From the NCBI GenBank assembly GCA_027307335.1, contig DAHUXD010000018.1:109086-173085 (forward strand): 64,000 nucleotides of DNA. The letters are read 5' to 3'. This document shows, piece after piece, positions 44,175-53,688 of the stretch. The translations under genes and the position numbers were made by a program. The notes beneath the pieces are model-generated. The model ran no database searches and had not been told where the DNA came from. It saw nothing but the letters and a program-made list of their open reading frames with translations. How positions within the stretch are numbered: position 1 is the stretch's first letter; the number at the start of each line of letters is the position of its first letter. Origin of the DNA: Acidobacteriota bacterium. Lineage in GTDB: Bacteria; Acidobacteriota; Thermoanaerobaculia; UBA5066; Gp7-AA6.

Positions 44175-46817
44175 ATGGCGAACCTGCTGACCCCCGAAGA
44201 AAAGCTCCCGGTCACGATCGAGGACGAAGTCCGGCGGTCGTACCTCGACTACGCCATGTCCGTCATCATCGGACGGGCGCTCCCCGACGTCCGCGACGGC
44301 CTGAAGCCCGTGCATCGGCGCTGCCTCTACGGCATGTGGGAACAGGGCAACCTGCACAACAAGCCGTACCGCAAGTCCGCGCGCATCGTCGGCGACGTCC
44401 TCGGCAAGTACCACCCCCACGGCGAGAGCGCCGTGTACGACTCGGTCGTCCGCATGGCGCAGGAGTTCTCGCTGCGCTATCCGCTCGTCGACGGCCAGGG
44501 CAACTTCGGCTCGATCGACGGCGACAACGCGGCCGCGATGCGCTACACGGAGGTCCGCCTGACGCGCCTCGCGGGCGAGCTTCTCGGCGAAGACATCGAC
44601 AAGGAGACGGTGGACTGGACCCCCAACTACGACGGCTCCCTCGTCGAGCCGATGGTGCTTCCGGCGAAGTTCCCGAACCTGCTCGTCAACGGCTCGACCG
44701 GCATCGCGGTCGGCATGGCCACCAACATTCCGCCGCACAACCTCGCTGAGGTCGTGGATGCGACGATCGAGCTGATCAAGCATCCGGACGCCACGCTCGG
44801 CCAGCTGATGAAGAGGCTCCCCGGCCCCGACTTCCCCACCGCCGGGTTCATCCACGGCGCCCAGGGCATCAGGGACGCCTACAAGACCGGCCGCGGCAGC
44901 GTGCAGGTGCGGGCGCGCGCCGTCGTCGAGAAGGCGGCACGCGGCGACAAGGAATCGATCGTCGTCACGGAGATCCCGTACCAGGTCAACAAGGCCAAGC
45001 TGATCGAGCGGATCGCCGAACTCGTCAACGAGAAGAAGCTCGAGGGCGTCGCCGACCTGCGCGACGAGTCGAACCGCGAGGGCATGCGGATCGTCGTGGA
45101 GCTGAAGCGCGGCGAGAACGCCCAGGTCGTCCTGAACAAGCTCTACGCGCTCACCCCGATGCAGAGCTCGTTCGGGATCATCTTCCTCGCGATCGTCGAG
45201 AACCAGCCGCGGGTCCTGCCGCTGCACGACCTGCTCCGGCACTTCGTCGATCACCGCAAGACCGTCGTCATCCGCCGCACCCAGTTCGATCTGAAGAAGG
45301 CGGAGGAGCGCGCGCACCTCCTGCGCGGCCTCGCGCTGGCCCTGGCGAATCTCGATCTCGTCATCAAGATCATCCGGACGTCGAAGGATCCGCAGGAGGC
45401 GAAGAAGCGCCTGATGGCCGAGGTCTCGATGACGCGGGCCGCCCTCGAGAAGTTCATCGGCACCGAGCTCTCCGACGAGAGCGGCAAGGGCAAGGGCTCC
45501 CAGGTCCTGAAGCTCGACGACGTGCAGGCGCAGGCGATCCTCGACATGCGCCTCCACCGGCTGACCGGCCTCGAGCGCGAGAAGATCGTGGCCGAGTTCA
45601 AGGAGGTCCTCGCGCTCATCGCGAAGCTGCGCGAGATCCTGGGGTCCGAGAAGCTCGTCCTCGAGATCATTGTGGACGAGCTCCAGCAGATCAAGAAGCA
45701 GTACGGAGACGAGCGGCGCACCGAGATCGTCGCCGAGGCGTCGGAGATCGACATCGAGGACCTGATCGTCGAGGAGGACATGGTGATCACCGTGTCCCGC
45801 GGCGGCTACATCAAGCGCTCTCCCCTGTCGCTCTACCGCGCGCAGCGGCGCGGCGGCAAGGGACGCATCGGCGCGACGACGAAGGAAGAGGACCTCGTCG
45901 AGCACCTGTTCGTCGCGTCGACGCACGCCTTCATCCTGGCGTTCACGTCGCGCGGCCGCATGCACTGGATCAAGGTCTACGACCTGCCGCAGCTCGGACC
46001 CGCCACGCGCGGCAAGGCGATCGTCAACCTGCTGTCGCTCGGCCCCAACGAGCGGATGGTCGCCATGGCCGCGACCAAGGACTTCCCGGAAGACCGGTTC
46101 CTGATGTTCGCGACGAAGAACGGCCTCGTCAAGAAGACGCCCCTGTCGGCGTACGCGAACGTGCGCTCGGGTGGCATCATCGCGATCAACCTCGAGGAGG
46201 GCGACTCGCTGCTGTCGGTGCGGATCACCGGCGGCGAGGACCAGATCTTCATCGGCACCCGCCAGGGCATGGGGATCCGCTTCTCCGAGAAGGACGTCCG
46301 GCCCATGGGCCGCGACACGACCGGCGTCATCGGCGTCACGCTCCGGAAGGGCAACGACGAGGTCGTCGAGATGGACGTCGTCGACGAGGAGGCACACCTG
46401 CTCTCCGTCACCGAGAACGGCTACGGCAAGCGCTCCGAGGTCTCCGAATACCGCTTCCAGGGCCGGGGCGGCTCGGGCGTCATCAACGTCAAGGTCACGG
46501 ACAAGAACGGGCCCGTCGCGGGCATCAAGTCGGTCACCGATACCGATCAGCTCCTGCTCATCACCCAGCGGGGGCAGCTCATCCGGATCAAGGTGAAGGA
46601 CATCCGGGAGACGGGACGCGCGGCCCAGGGCGTGCGGGTGATCCAGCTCGAGGAGGGCGACCGCGTCGTCGGCGTCGCGAAGCTCGTGGAGCCGGACGAG
46701 AGCGAGGAAGAGGAGTCCCAGGCCTCCCTCCCGACGGCCCCGAAGCCGCCGGAGCCCCCGCCGGGCAAGGGAAAGGGCAAGGCCGAGGACTTCCTCGGCG
46801 ACGACGAGGACGAGTAG
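44175..46817 (+). CDS. gyrA: DNA gyrase subunit A
   Basis: The protein has 880 residues. The catalytic tyrosine is Tyr124 ([11 protein letters not shown]). The quinolone-determining segment reads HGESAVYDS, with Ser and Asp at the positions linked to sensitivity. A canonical GyrA box QRRGGKG (557-563) shows this is gyrase and not topoisomerase IV, so it can wrap DNA and add negative supercoils. The C-terminus has a Pro/Gly/Lys linker and an acidic end (FLGDDEDE), a tail known to tune wrapping in some species. Confidence 0.97.
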   Translation: MANLLTPEEKLPVTIEDEVRRSYLDYAMSVIIGRALPDVRDGLKPVHRRCLYGMWEQGNLHNKPYRKSARIVGDVLGKYHPHGESAVYDSVVRMAQEFSLRYPLVDGQGNFGSIDGDNAAAMRYTEVRLTRLAGELLGEDIDKETVDWTPNYDGSLVEPMVLPAKFPNLLVNGSTGIAVGMATNIPPHNLAEVVDATIELIKHPDATLGQLMKRLPGPDFPTAGFIHGAQGIRDAYKTGRGSVQVRARAVVEKAARGDKESIVVTEIPYQVNKAKLIERIAELVNEKKLEGVADLRDESNREGMRIVVELKRGENAQVVLNKLYALTPMQSSFGIIFLAIVENQPRVLPLHDLLRHFVDHRKTVVIRRTQFDLKKAEERAHLLRGLALALANLDLVIKIIRTSKDPQEAKKRLMAEVSMTRAALEKFIGTELSDESGKGKGSQVLKLDDVQAQAILDMRLHRLTGLEREKIVAEFKEVLALIAKLREILGSEKLVLEIIVDELQQIKKQYGDERRTEIVAEASEIDIEDLIVEEDMVITVSRGGYIKRSPLSLYRAQRRGGKGRIGATTKEEDLVEHLFVASTHAFILAFTSRGRMHWIKVYDLPQLGPATRGKAIVNLLSLGPNERMVAMAATKDFPEDRFLMFATKNGLVKKTPLSAYANVRSGGIIAINLEEGDSLLSVRITGGEDQIFIGTRQGMGIRFSEKDVRPMGRDTTGVIGVTLRKGNDEVVEMDVVDEEAHLLSVTENGYGKRSEVSEYRFQGRGGSGVINVKVTDKNGPVAGIKSVTDTDQLLLITQRGQLIRIKVKDIRETGRAAQGVRVIQLEEGDRVVGVAKLVEPDESEEEESQASLPTAPKPPEPPPGKGKGKAEDFLGDDEDE

Positions 46818-46932
46818 GGGCGGGGCTCGTCCCCGCCCGCGGGCGGCCGCGTACCGAGCGTCGTCGGCCGCGAATGCGGCCGAGGGACGCGACATGCGGC
46901 GGGTCGAGCCCGCCGCAAACGGCCGCCCCTAC
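46815..46932. repeat. Long imperfect inverted repeat after gyrA
   Basis: TAGGGGCGGG at 46815-46824 and CGGCCGCCCCTA near 46919-46931 are roughly inverse, with inner hairpins (CGGGGCTCGTCCCCG and GCGGCGGGTCGAGCCCGCCGC). The left end contains the gyrA stop. It may be a MITE/REP-like unit or a terminator of the gyrBA transcript. Confidence 0.5.
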
Positions 46933-46973
46933 ATCACGAGAGCGCGTCTCCCCTGACATAGAATCCGCCGTCC

Positions 46974-47597
46974 ATGCGCTTTTTCTTGGACAGCGCCGTC
47001 GCGGACGACGCCCGCCGGATCAAGGATCTCGGCTTCCTCGACGGGGCCTGGGTCTCCCAGGTTGCGGCCGAAGCCGCGGGCGTCGACTACCGCAAGGCCA
47101 TCCGCGAGCTCGCCTCGCTGACCGACGGCCCCGTGCTCGTCGAGACGGGCTCGGACGATCCGAAGGGCATGTACAAGGAGGGGCGCGAGCTCGCCAAGCT
47201 CGGCAAGGACATCATCATCCGGCTGCCGTTGAAGCCCGAGGGGATGCGCGTCGCGCGCCTCTTCGCGCAGGACCAGATCGCGACCTGCGCCTCGGGCGTC
47301 TTCTCGGCGGCGCAGGCGCTGATCGCGGCGAAGGCCAACGTCAGCTACGTCGCGCCGTCCGTCGGCCTCCTCGACGAGGTCGGCACGATCGGGATGGACC
47401 TCGTGGAACAGGTGATCCGCGTGTACGACAACTACGGGTTCCAGACGCAGATCGTGGTCTCGGAGGCGCGCAACCCGATCCACGTGCTCGACGCCGCCCT
47501 CATGGGCGCCGACGTCGCGGCCATGCCGGCCGAGGTCCTCGAGCAGCTCTTCCGCCACCCGCTTTCCGAGGAGATGCGGGCCGGGAGGCCCTCGTGA
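46974..47597 (+). CDS. Transaldolase/fructose-6-phosphate aldolase-like protein lacking the catalytic Lys
   Basis: The protein has 207 residues. The fold matches FSA/MipB-type transaldolases: MRFFLDSAVADDARRIKDLG, then GVFSAAQALIAAKANVSYVA and DEVGTIGMDLVEQ. The Schiff-base lysine of the family (VVK(V/I)P) is Arg83 here (IIIRLPLKPEG), and the usual GVTTNPS near the N-terminus is GAWVSQVAA. It may therefore not be an aldolase; a sugar-binding or different lyase role is possible. The gene overlaps the next gene by 4 bases (GTGA). Confidence 0.8.
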   Translation: MRFFLDSAVADDARRIKDLGFLDGAWVSQVAAEAAGVDYRKAIRELASLTDGPVLVETGSDDPKGMYKEGRELAKLGKDIIIRLPLKPEGMRVARLFAQDQIATCASGVFSAAQALIAAKANVSYVAPSVGLLDEVGTIGMDLVEQVIRVYDNYGFQTQIVVSEARNPIHVLDAALMGADVAAMPAEVLEQLFRHPLSEEMRAGRPS

Positions 47598-47860
47598 AGA
47601 TCTCCGCCGACCGGATCCTCTACCTCTCCCGCGTGATCCTGAAGAGCCTGAAGGAGAACCGGAACCTCGAGCAGAGCTCCGACGACGAGACCGCGCGGCG
47701 GGCGATCGTCCGGGAGCTGACCGACAGCTACAAGGAGCTCGACGGGATGGAGGAGAAGGTGCGCTCGGGGCTCGCCAGGAGGAAGAACCTGTCGGAGACC
47801 GAGCGCGAATTCCAGTTCAGCCGGGCGATGGAGGACGAGCTCCGGAAGCACGGCGCCTGA
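47594..47860 (+). CDS. DUF507-family protein
   Basis: The protein has 88 residues from GTG 47594, which overlaps the upstream stop. The start VKISADRILYLSRVILKSL resembles the DUF507 domain; the rest is highly charged helix (SGLARRKNLSETEREFQF). Function is unknown. The 4-base overlap couples it with the aldolase-like gene. Confidence 0.75.
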   Translation: MKISADRILYLSRVILKSLKENRNLEQSSDDETARRAIVRELTDSYKELDGMEEKVRSGLARRKNLSETEREFQFSRAMEDELRKHGA

Positions 47861-47927
47861 ACGGGACCCTTGGCTATATCTGGCAAGCCTTTGTAAAAAC
47901 ACATCTTATTTGCAGATCTCTTAGCTG

Positions 47928-47956
47928 ATACAATTGGCTCGATGCCGGGCCAATTG
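47928..47956 (+). promoter_or_regulatory. Likely pdxR promoter/operator dyad over the start codon
   Basis: An AT-rich stretch (~47880-47935) contains a -10-like TACAAT at 47929-47934. An inverted repeat CAATTGGC (47931-47938) and GCCAATTG (47949-47956) spans the ATG at 47942. If the -10 is right the message is nearly leaderless. MocR-type regulators often bind near their own promoters, so this could be the operator. Confidence 0.45.
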
Positions 47957-49396
47957 GATTTGGGGCAGATTTCGCTCGATCGCCACTCGCCTCAGCCGCT
48001 CGCGGACCAGGTCTCCTCGGCGATCGAGCGCTGGATCGAGGGCGGCGCGCTCGACGAGAACGATCGCCTCCCGACGACCCGCGAGCTCGCCGCCGCCCTC
48101 GGCATCAACCGCGGCACCGTTCAGGCGGCCTACCGTCAGCTCCAGGATCGGGGCCTCGTCGCCGCGCGCGTCGGCAGCGGCAGCGTCGTCCGCGGCCGCG
48201 CGGCCCGGCCCCGCGAGTTGCGCCTCGAGACGCTGCTCTCGCACCGCGCCGCCGAGCTCTCCGACGATGCCCTCGCCCCGGCCCGGAGCGGCTCGGTGGC
48301 GGATTTCTCACGCCTCGCCCCGGACGAGCGCTTCTTTCCCCTCGAGGAGTTCACGCGCACGCTGGCGTACGCCTGGAGCCGGCGCCGCGACCTCTGGCAG
48401 TACGCTCCCCCGCTCGGCCTCGAGGAGCTGCGCGCGGAGATCTCGCGGCGGCTCTCGGACCTCGGCATCGCGCGGACGCCCGAGGAGATTCTCGTCGTCA
48501 GCGGCGCCCAGCAGGGCCTCGATCTGCTCTTCCGGACGTTCACCGACCCGCACGACGTCGTCGCGGTCGAGTCCCCCACCTACTCCGGAGCGCTCGCGCT
48601 CGCGCGCCTCTCGGAGGTCTCGCTGCTGCCGATGCCGATGGAGGACGACGGGCCCGACGCGCGTCCTCTGCGCGCGCATGAGGCGAAGCTCGTCTACGTG
48701 ATGCCGGAGCGGCAGAACCCGACGGGCATCACGACGAGCGGCGCGCGGCGGCGCGCGCTGCTCGAGGCGGCGATCGCCTCCGGGGCGCTCGTGGTCGAGG
48801 ACGGCTTCGAGGAGCCGGAGCCCGGCCGGACGCCGCTCGCGGCGCTCGAGCCCGAACGCGTCGCGTGGCTCGGGACGCTGTCGAAGGACCTCGTGCCGGG
48901 GTTCCGGATCGGCTGGATCGCCGCGCCGCCGTCGATCGTCGACTGCCTCGCGCGCACGAAGAAGGCCACGGACTTCCAGACCCCCGTCCCTCTCCAGGCC
49001 GCGGTCGCCGCGTTCCTGCGCGCCGGGGCGGACCGCAAGGCGCGGGCGGCGCGCCTCGAGGAGGTGTCGCAGCGCTCGGCGGCCGCGGCGGCGGCGCTTT
49101 CGGCGCACCTGCCGGGGTCGCGCTGGACCGGCGGCGAGGGATCGAATCCATTGTTCTGGCTCCATCTGCCGGGGGGCGCGTCCGGCCGCGCGGTCGCCCA
49201 GGCGGCGTCCGCACGCGGCGTGGCGGTGTCGCCGGGCGGGGACTTCGACCCGCTCCGCCGCGACCTTCCGTGCGTGCGATTGTCGGTGTCCCGCGTCGAA
49301 CGGAGAGACATCGAGCCGGGCATAGCCCGGCTCGCGGAGGCCATTCGAGAAGTGCAGTCGGGAATGAGCGCGGTCCTCGCCGCGCCGGTGGTGTGA
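47942..49396 (+). CDS. pdxR: MocR-family PLP-dependent regulator, PdxR-like
   Basis: The protein has 484 residues. An N-terminal GntR winged helix (11-85; LPTTRELAAALGINRGTVQAAYRQL) is fused to an aminotransferase-I-like domain. The PLP lysine is Lys315 in GTLSKDLVPG, and ERQNPTG and EDGFEEPE supply cofactor contacts. In PdxR proteins, PLP binding controls the vitamin B6 genes. It lies directly before pdxS-pdxT (16 bases), supporting the PdxR name. Most PdxR genes are divergent from pdxST; here it is co-directional. Confidence 0.88.
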   Translation: MPGQLDLGQISLDRHSPQPLADQVSSAIERWIEGGALDENDRLPTTRELAAALGINRGTVQAAYRQLQDRGLVAARVGSGSVVRGRAARPRELRLETLLSHRAAELSDDALAPARSGSVADFSRLAPDERFFPLEEFTRTLAYAWSRRRDLWQYAPPLGLEELRAEISRRLSDLGIARTPEEILVVSGAQQGLDLLFRTFTDPHDVVAVESPTYSGALALARLSEVSLLPMPMEDDGPDARPLRAHEAKLVYVMPERQNPTGITTSGARRRALLEAAIASGALVVEDGFEEPEPGRTPLAALEPERVAWLGTLSKDLVPGFRIGWIAAPPSIVDCLARTKKATDFQTPVPLQAAVAAFLRAGADRKARAARLEEVSQRSAAAAAALSAHLPGSRWTGGEGSNPLFWLHLPGGASGRAVAQAASARGVAVSPGGDFDPLRRDLPCVRLSVSRVERRDIEPGIARLAEAIREVQSGMSAVLAAPVV

Positions 49397-49411
49397 ACGG
49401 AGGAAACCACG

Positions 49412-50296
49412 ATGCTCATGAGCGAGAAGTTCCGGTTGAAGGTCGGATTGGCCGAGATGCTGAAGGGCGGCGTCATCATGGACGTGGTCAACGCCGAGCA
49501 GGCCAGGATCGCGGAGGCGGCCGGCGCGGCGGCGGTGATGGCGCTCGAGCGCGTGCCGGCCGACATCCGGCGCGACGGGGGAGTGGCGCGGATGTCGCCC
49601 GTCTCGAAGATCCGCGAGATCCAGCAGGTCGTCTCGATCCCCGTGATGGCGAAGTGCCGCATCGGCCACCTCGCCGAGGCGCGCGTGCTCGAGGCGCTGA
49701 AGGTCGATTTCATCGACGAGTCCGAGGTGCTGACGCCGGCCGACGAGGAGAACCACGTCTCCAAGCACGAATTCGCGGTGCCGTTCGTGTGCGGCTGCCG
49801 CAACCTCGGCGAGGCGCTGCGCCGGATCGGCGAGGGCGCTGCGATGATCCGGACGAAGGGAGAGGCGGGCACGGGGGACATCGTGCACGCCGTCAGGCAC
49901 CTCCGCGAGGTGCACCGCGAGATGCGGATGCTGACGCAGCTCTCGAGGGACGAGCTCATGGCCGCCGCGAAGCGCCTGCAGGCTCCCTACGAGCTGGTCG
50001 TCGAGGTTGCGGAGAAGGGCAAGCTCCCGGTCCCGAACTTTGCCGCCGGCGGCGTCGCGACGCCCGCCGACGCGGCCCTCTGCATGCAGCTCGGCGCCGA
50101 GGCGATCTTCGTGGGGTCCGGCATCTTCAAGTCGGACGACCCGGAGAACCGGGCGCGCGCGATCGTGAAGGCGACGACGCACTGGAAGGACGCACAGGCG
50201 CTCCTTGAGGCCGAGGAGTCGCTCGGGTCGGGGATGAAGGGCATCGAGGCCGCGAGCCTTCCCGAGGAGGCGCAGCTCCAGACGCGCGGCTGGTGA
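49412..50296 (+). CDS. pdxS: Pyridoxal 5'-phosphate synthase, PdxS subunit
   Basis: The protein has 294 residues with GGAGGAAA before ATG 49412. It is a TIM-barrel synthase joining ribose-5-phosphate, glyceraldehyde-3-phosphate and ammonia to PLP. The two catalytic lysines line up: Lys81 ([11 protein letters not shown]) and Lys149 ([12 protein letters not shown]). [15 protein letters not shown] and [18 protein letters not shown] are also typical. The gene ends at a TGATG junction with pdxT. Confidence 0.97.
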   Translation: MLMSEKFRLKVGLAEMLKGGVIMDVVNAEQARIAEAAGAAAVMALERVPADIRRDGGVARMSPVSKIREIQQVVSIPVMAKCRIGHLAEARVLEALKVDFIDESEVLTPADEENHVSKHEFAVPFVCGCRNLGEALRRIGEGAAMIRTKGEAGTGDIVHAVRHLREVHREMRMLTQLSRDELMAAAKRLQAPYELVVEVAEKGKLPVPNFAAGGVATPADAALCMQLGAEAIFVGSGIFKSDDPENRARAIVKATTHWKDAQALLEAEESLGSGMKGIEAASLPEEAQLQTRGW

Positions 50297-50916
50297 TGAA
50301 TCCCGACGTCGCGAAGCCGGCGGCCGGCGGCGGGGGAGTCGCCGTCCTCGCCCTGCAGGGAGACTTCGAGGCGCACCGCCGCGCGCTCGAGGAGGCCGGC
50401 GTCGAGAGCTTCGAGGCGAAGCGCCCGAGGGACCTCGACCGCGCGGACGGCCTCGTCATCCCGGGCGGCGAGTCCACGACCCTGTGGAAGTTCTTCGAGG
50501 CGGAGCCCTGGGAGGAGGCCTTCCGCGCCTTCGCCGCGAGCGGCCGGCCGGTCCTCGGCACCTGCGCCGGAGCGATCGTGCTCGCGCGCGAGGTGTCGAA
50601 CCCGGCGCAGAGAGGTCTCGGCCTGATCGACGTCTCGATCGAGCGCAACGCCTACGGCCGCCAGTTGGACTCCTTCGTCTCCGAGGTCGCCGCTCCCGCG
50701 CTCGGCGGCCCGCTGCCGGCCGTCTTCATCCGCGCCCCGCGGATCCGGAAAACGGGGGAGGGCGTGGAGGTGCTCGGCCGCCACGGCGAGGAGCCCGTGC
50801 TCGTGCGGCAGGGGAACGTGGTGGCCGCGACGTTTCACCCGGAACTGACCCCCGACCGGCGCCTGCACCGCCTCCTGTTCGGCGAGCTCGCCCGGCGACA
50901 GAAGAGGAGCGCATGA
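50296..50916 (+). CDS. pdxT: Pyridoxal 5'-phosphate synthase, PdxT glutaminase subunit
   Basis: The protein has 206 residues from ATG 50296; GTG 50293 is a one-codon alternative. The class I amidotransferase triad is intact: Cys90 in GTCAGAIV, His181 and Glu183 in FHPEL. VAVLALQGDFEAHRRAL and LVIPGGEST are family signatures. It feeds ammonia to PdxS. It overlaps the next gene by 4 bases (ATGA). Confidence 0.95.
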   Translation: MNPDVAKPAAGGGGVAVLALQGDFEAHRRALEEAGVESFEAKRPRDLDRADGLVIPGGESTTLWKFFEAEPWEEAFRAFAASGRPVLGTCAGAIVLAREVSNPAQRGLGLIDVSIERNAYGRQLDSFVSEVAAPALGGPLPAVFIRAPRIRKTGEGVEVLGRHGEEPVLVRQGNVVAATFHPELTPDRRLHRLLFGELARRQKRSA

Positions 50917-51668
50917 GCCTGGTCCGCACGGAGGTCCGCGACGACATCGCGATCGTGACGCTCGATCGCCCGAAAGCGAACGCCTTCTCTCCTGAGCTCG
51001 TCCGCGAGCTGTCGGGGGCGCTCGGAGCCCGGGAAGACGCGCGGGCCGTGGTGCTCGCCTCGGCGCTGCCGGGGATGTTCTCGGCCGGATGGGACCTGCC
51101 GCGCATCGTGGACGCCGACCGTCCCGCGATGGAGGAGTTCGTCGGCGCGTTCTGCGACCTCGTGCGCCAGCTCTTCGTGTTCGGGCCGCCGCTCGTCGCC
51201 GCGCTGCCCGGCTACGCCATCGCGGGCGGCCTCATCGTGGCCATGGGCGCCGACGAGAGAGTCGCCGCGAAGGGCCGCGGCAAGGTCGGGCTCTCCGAGG
51301 TCATCCTCGGCGTCTCGGTGCCGCAATGCCTCATGGAGCCGTTCCGCCACGTCGTCGGCCCGCGGCACATGGAGCGCCTCGCGGCGACGGGCGAGAACCT
51401 CTCCATGGACGAGGCCCTCTCGATCGGGCTCATCGACGGGATCGTGCCGGCCGAGGAGCTCCTCGACCGCGCCCTCGAGCGCGCCCGGTTCCTCGCGGGC
51501 CTCGCTCCCGCGGCGCACGCCGCGATCAAGCGGCGGTCGCGCGCCCCCGCGATCGCGCGTTTCGATGCGGCCCGCGACCACGATCCGTTCCTCGACTTCT
51601 GGTTCGGCGAGGACGCGCGCTTCCGGATCAAGGACATGGTGGCGCGGCTCACGAGCCGGGAGCCGTGA
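50913..51668 (+). CDS. Enoyl-CoA hydratase/isomerase (crotonase)-family protein
   Basis: The protein has 251 residues. The crotonase fold is clear: VTLDRPKANAFSPELVREL, oxyanion segment MFSAGWDLPRI, and GYAIAGGLIVAMGADERVA. GLSEVILGVSVPQ holds a Glu at one catalytic-acid region. The exact reaction is not certain; crotonases hydrate, isomerise or hydrolyse acyl-CoAs. It sits in the pdxS-pdxT transcript by 4-base overlaps on both sides. Confidence 0.88.
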   Translation: MSLVRTEVRDDIAIVTLDRPKANAFSPELVRELSGALGAREDARAVVLASALPGMFSAGWDLPRIVDADRPAMEEFVGAFCDLVRQLFVFGPPLVAALPGYAIAGGLIVAMGADERVAAKGRGKVGLSEVILGVSVPQCLMEPFRHVVGPRHMERLAATGENLSMDEALSIGLIDGIVPAEELLDRALERARFLAGLAPAAHAAIKRRSRAPAIARFDAARDHDPFLDFWFGEDARFRIKDMVARLTSREP

Positions 51669-52903
51669 GCGCCGCGACCCGCGAGATCTCCGCCGACGAA
51701 ATCCTCGATGCGCTCGACCTGTCGCGGGCGCAGCCGGGGGCCGGGTTCCTCGAGGCGCTCTTCGCGCGCTTCAACGCGAAGGTGCCGTTCGAGAACGCGT
51801 CGAAGATCGTGCGCGATCGCGACGAGCCCGACCCGTCGCAGAAGCCGCGCGGTCCCGAAACGTTCTGGAGCGACCACCTCGCCCTCGGCACCGGCGGGAC
51901 GTGCTTCGCCCGGGTGGCCGCCTTTCACTGGCTCCTCGAGGCGCTCGGCTTCGGGAGCCGGCGCGTCCTCGGGCGCGTCGGCCGGGACGGCGACCACTCG
52001 GCGCTGATGGTCGGGACGCCGGCGGGGGAGTGCATCGTGGACGTGGGCTTTCCGCTGCCCGCGCTCCTGCCGGCGCGCGCCGGAATCGTCGGCACGCCGG
52101 CGGGCGACGTCGAGGTCGTCGAGACAGCGCGCGGATTCGGCGTGCGGTACCGCGAGGGAGTCCCCGAGGGACCGCGCGAGCTCGAGATCTTCCGGGAGCC
52201 CGTCCCCGACGAGCGTTTCGCGGCCGCCTGGCGGGAGACGTTCCGGCCGGGCTCGCGCTTTCTTCTTGAGGTCTGCCTGCGGCGCGACCTCGGACATCGC
52301 GTCCTCTCCTGGGCGGCGGGAGAGATCCGCGTGGACGACCGGCACTCCCGCCTGCGCGTCCCCATGCCGTCGCCCGCCGCCATCGCGGAGTTCTTCGAAG
52401 TTGATGCGTCGGTCGTGTCCCGCGCCTTCGCGATCGCGGGTCCGCCGCGAGGCAGCGGCGAAACCGCTTCGCTCTCCGCCTATCTCGAGACCGCTGCGGC
52501 GCCGGCCGCGGCTCTCGCCGCGATCGCCTCGCCCGCGGGATACCGCCGGCTCCTCGACGGCGTCGCGGAGGTCGTTCCCGGGGAGACCCTCGCGGATCGT
52601 TTCCGGGTCACGCTGCGGCCGCCCGGGGGAGCGGGCGGCGCGCAGGCGATCGAGGACGAGGTCGCGATCGACGCCGGAGCAGGTCGCATGGCGGTCGTGC
52701 GCCGCGGCGTGTCGGGCGGGTCCTTCGAGTCGGCCTACCGCGCGATCGCGCGAAGCGGCCGCACCTACCTCGTGCGGGAGGCGGCGCTTGCCGGCCGAGG
52801 CGAGGAGCTCCTGCGCAACGACTCGCTCCGGGGCCGTCTCGCCGGCACGCTCGCCCTCGACCTGCTCGCGTGGGCGAGGATGCTGGGGGGGTCAGGTCTC
52901 TGA
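51665..52903 (+). CDS. Arylamine N-acetyltransferase-like protein with C-terminal extension
   Basis: The protein has 412 residues from GTG 51665, which overlaps the hydratase stop (GTGA). The first ~250 residues resemble NAT enzymes: Cys80 in GTGGTCFARV, His111 in RDGDHSALMV and Asp126 in CIVDVGFP form the classic Cys-His-Asp triad. NATs transfer acetyl or other acyl groups from CoA. The C-terminal ~150 residues (~260-412) are an extra domain that I do not recognise. The final residues (GGSGL) are encoded inside a REP-like arm. Confidence 0.78.
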   Translation: MSAATREISADEILDALDLSRAQPGAGFLEALFARFNAKVPFENASKIVRDRDEPDPSQKPRGPETFWSDHLALGTGGTCFARVAAFHWLLEALGFGSRRVLGRVGRDGDHSALMVGTPAGECIVDVGFPLPALLPARAGIVGTPAGDVEVVETARGFGVRYREGVPEGPRELEIFREPVPDERFAAAWRETFRPGSRFLLEVCLRRDLGHRVLSWAAGEIRVDDRHSRLRVPMPSPAAIAEFFEVDASVVSRAFAIAGPPRGSGETASLSAYLETAAAPAAALAAIASPAGYRRLLDGVAEVVPGETLADRFRVTLRPPGGAGGAQAIEDEVAIDAGAGRMAVVRRGVSGGSFESAYRAIARSGRTYLVREAALAGRGEELLRNDSLRGRLAGTLALDLLAWARMLGGSGL

Positions 52904-52978
52904 TCGGTGATCTCCGAGCGCGGCGCGGCTCTCGAGCAGCGCTAGTGCAAGATCACCACCGCCGGGAGACCTGACCCC
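52888..52978. repeat. Long REP-like inverted repeat, copy 3
   Basis: 13-bp arms GGGGTCAGGTCTC (52888-52900) and GAGACCTGACCCC (52966-52978) enclose inner arms GGTGATC (52906-52912) and GATCACC (52951-52957). The GGGGTCAGG core is shared with the palindromes near 2.25 and 9.35 kb. It lies between convergent genes and overlaps the end of the NAT-like gene. Confidence 0.78.
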
Positions 52979-52980
52979 AC

Positions 52981-53688
52981 TCAGAAGCGGAACGCCCGCT
53001 CGGACTCGAGGAGGCGCAGGCGCGGTTCGTCGAGCGCGTCGACCTCGCGGCGGATGCGGGAGAGCGACGGCGGCTTCATGTGGTAGAGGAAGACGGGCAC
53101 GCGCTCCGGCGCCTTCGCGAGCTCGCCCCGCAGTAGCCGCGGGGTCAGGTGGCACGACGCCTTCGCGACCGCGGCCTGGGCGTCGCAGAAGGACACCTCG
53201 AGGAAGATCGCCTTGAGATCGCGCGCGACCCGTCCCGCGGTCCAGAGCCGCTCGGTCGGCATCGTGTCGCCGGAGAACAGCACGGCCCGCCCGGGCTTCG
53301 TCACGAGATAGCCGTAAGCCGGGACGAGGTGATTGACGGGCACCGCCGTCCACGACATGCCGCCCGCGCGAAACGGCCGCCCCGGCCGGACCGCCCGATA
53401 GCGCAGCGTGGGCCGCGCCTTCGAGGGCAGGCGCGTGAAGTCCGGCCAGAGGCGCCCGTTGAAGAGGTCCCGCTTCAGGACCGCGAGCACCGACGCGGGC
53501 GCCGCGACTTCGAGCGGCGTCGAGCGGCCGTAGAGGTTCTCGAGGAGGAAGGGGAGCGACGCCACGTGATCGAGATGAGCGTGCGTCAGCACGACCCGAC
53601 GGAGGCGCCGCTGGGCGGCGAGCGGGAGCGCCTCGGTGAGCGATCCCGCGTCGAGAGCGGTGTCGCCGTCGAGCAGGAAGCAGGTCAT
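52981..53688 (-). CDS. Metallo-beta-lactamase-fold hydrolase, class II cyclic-nucleotide phosphodiesterase-like
   Basis: From ATG 53688 the protein has 235 residues. It has the THAHLDH metal motif (35-41), a later SGDT motif, and YHMKP near the end. MBL-fold class II 3',5'-cyclic-nucleotide phosphodiesterases have these elements. Conserved N-terminal residues (SLAVRALGPYGGSAPGYR) are encoded upstream in frame but without ATG, GTG or TTG; CTG 53757 is a possible start. So the true start may be upstream. Confidence in the exact substrate is low; cAMP or a related nucleotide is plausible. Confidence 0.75.
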   Translation of the reverse strand: MTCFLLDGDTALDAGSLTEALPLAAQRRLRRVVLTHAHLDHVASLPFLLENLYGRSTPLEVAAPASVLAVLKRDLFNGRLWPDFTRLPSKARPTLRYRAVRPGRPFRAGGMSWTAVPVNHLVPAYGYLVTKPGRAVLFSGDTMPTERLWTAGRVARDLKAIFLEVSFCDAQAAVAKASCHLTPRLLRGELAKAPERVPVFLYHMKPPSLSRIRREVDALDEPRLRLLESERAFRF

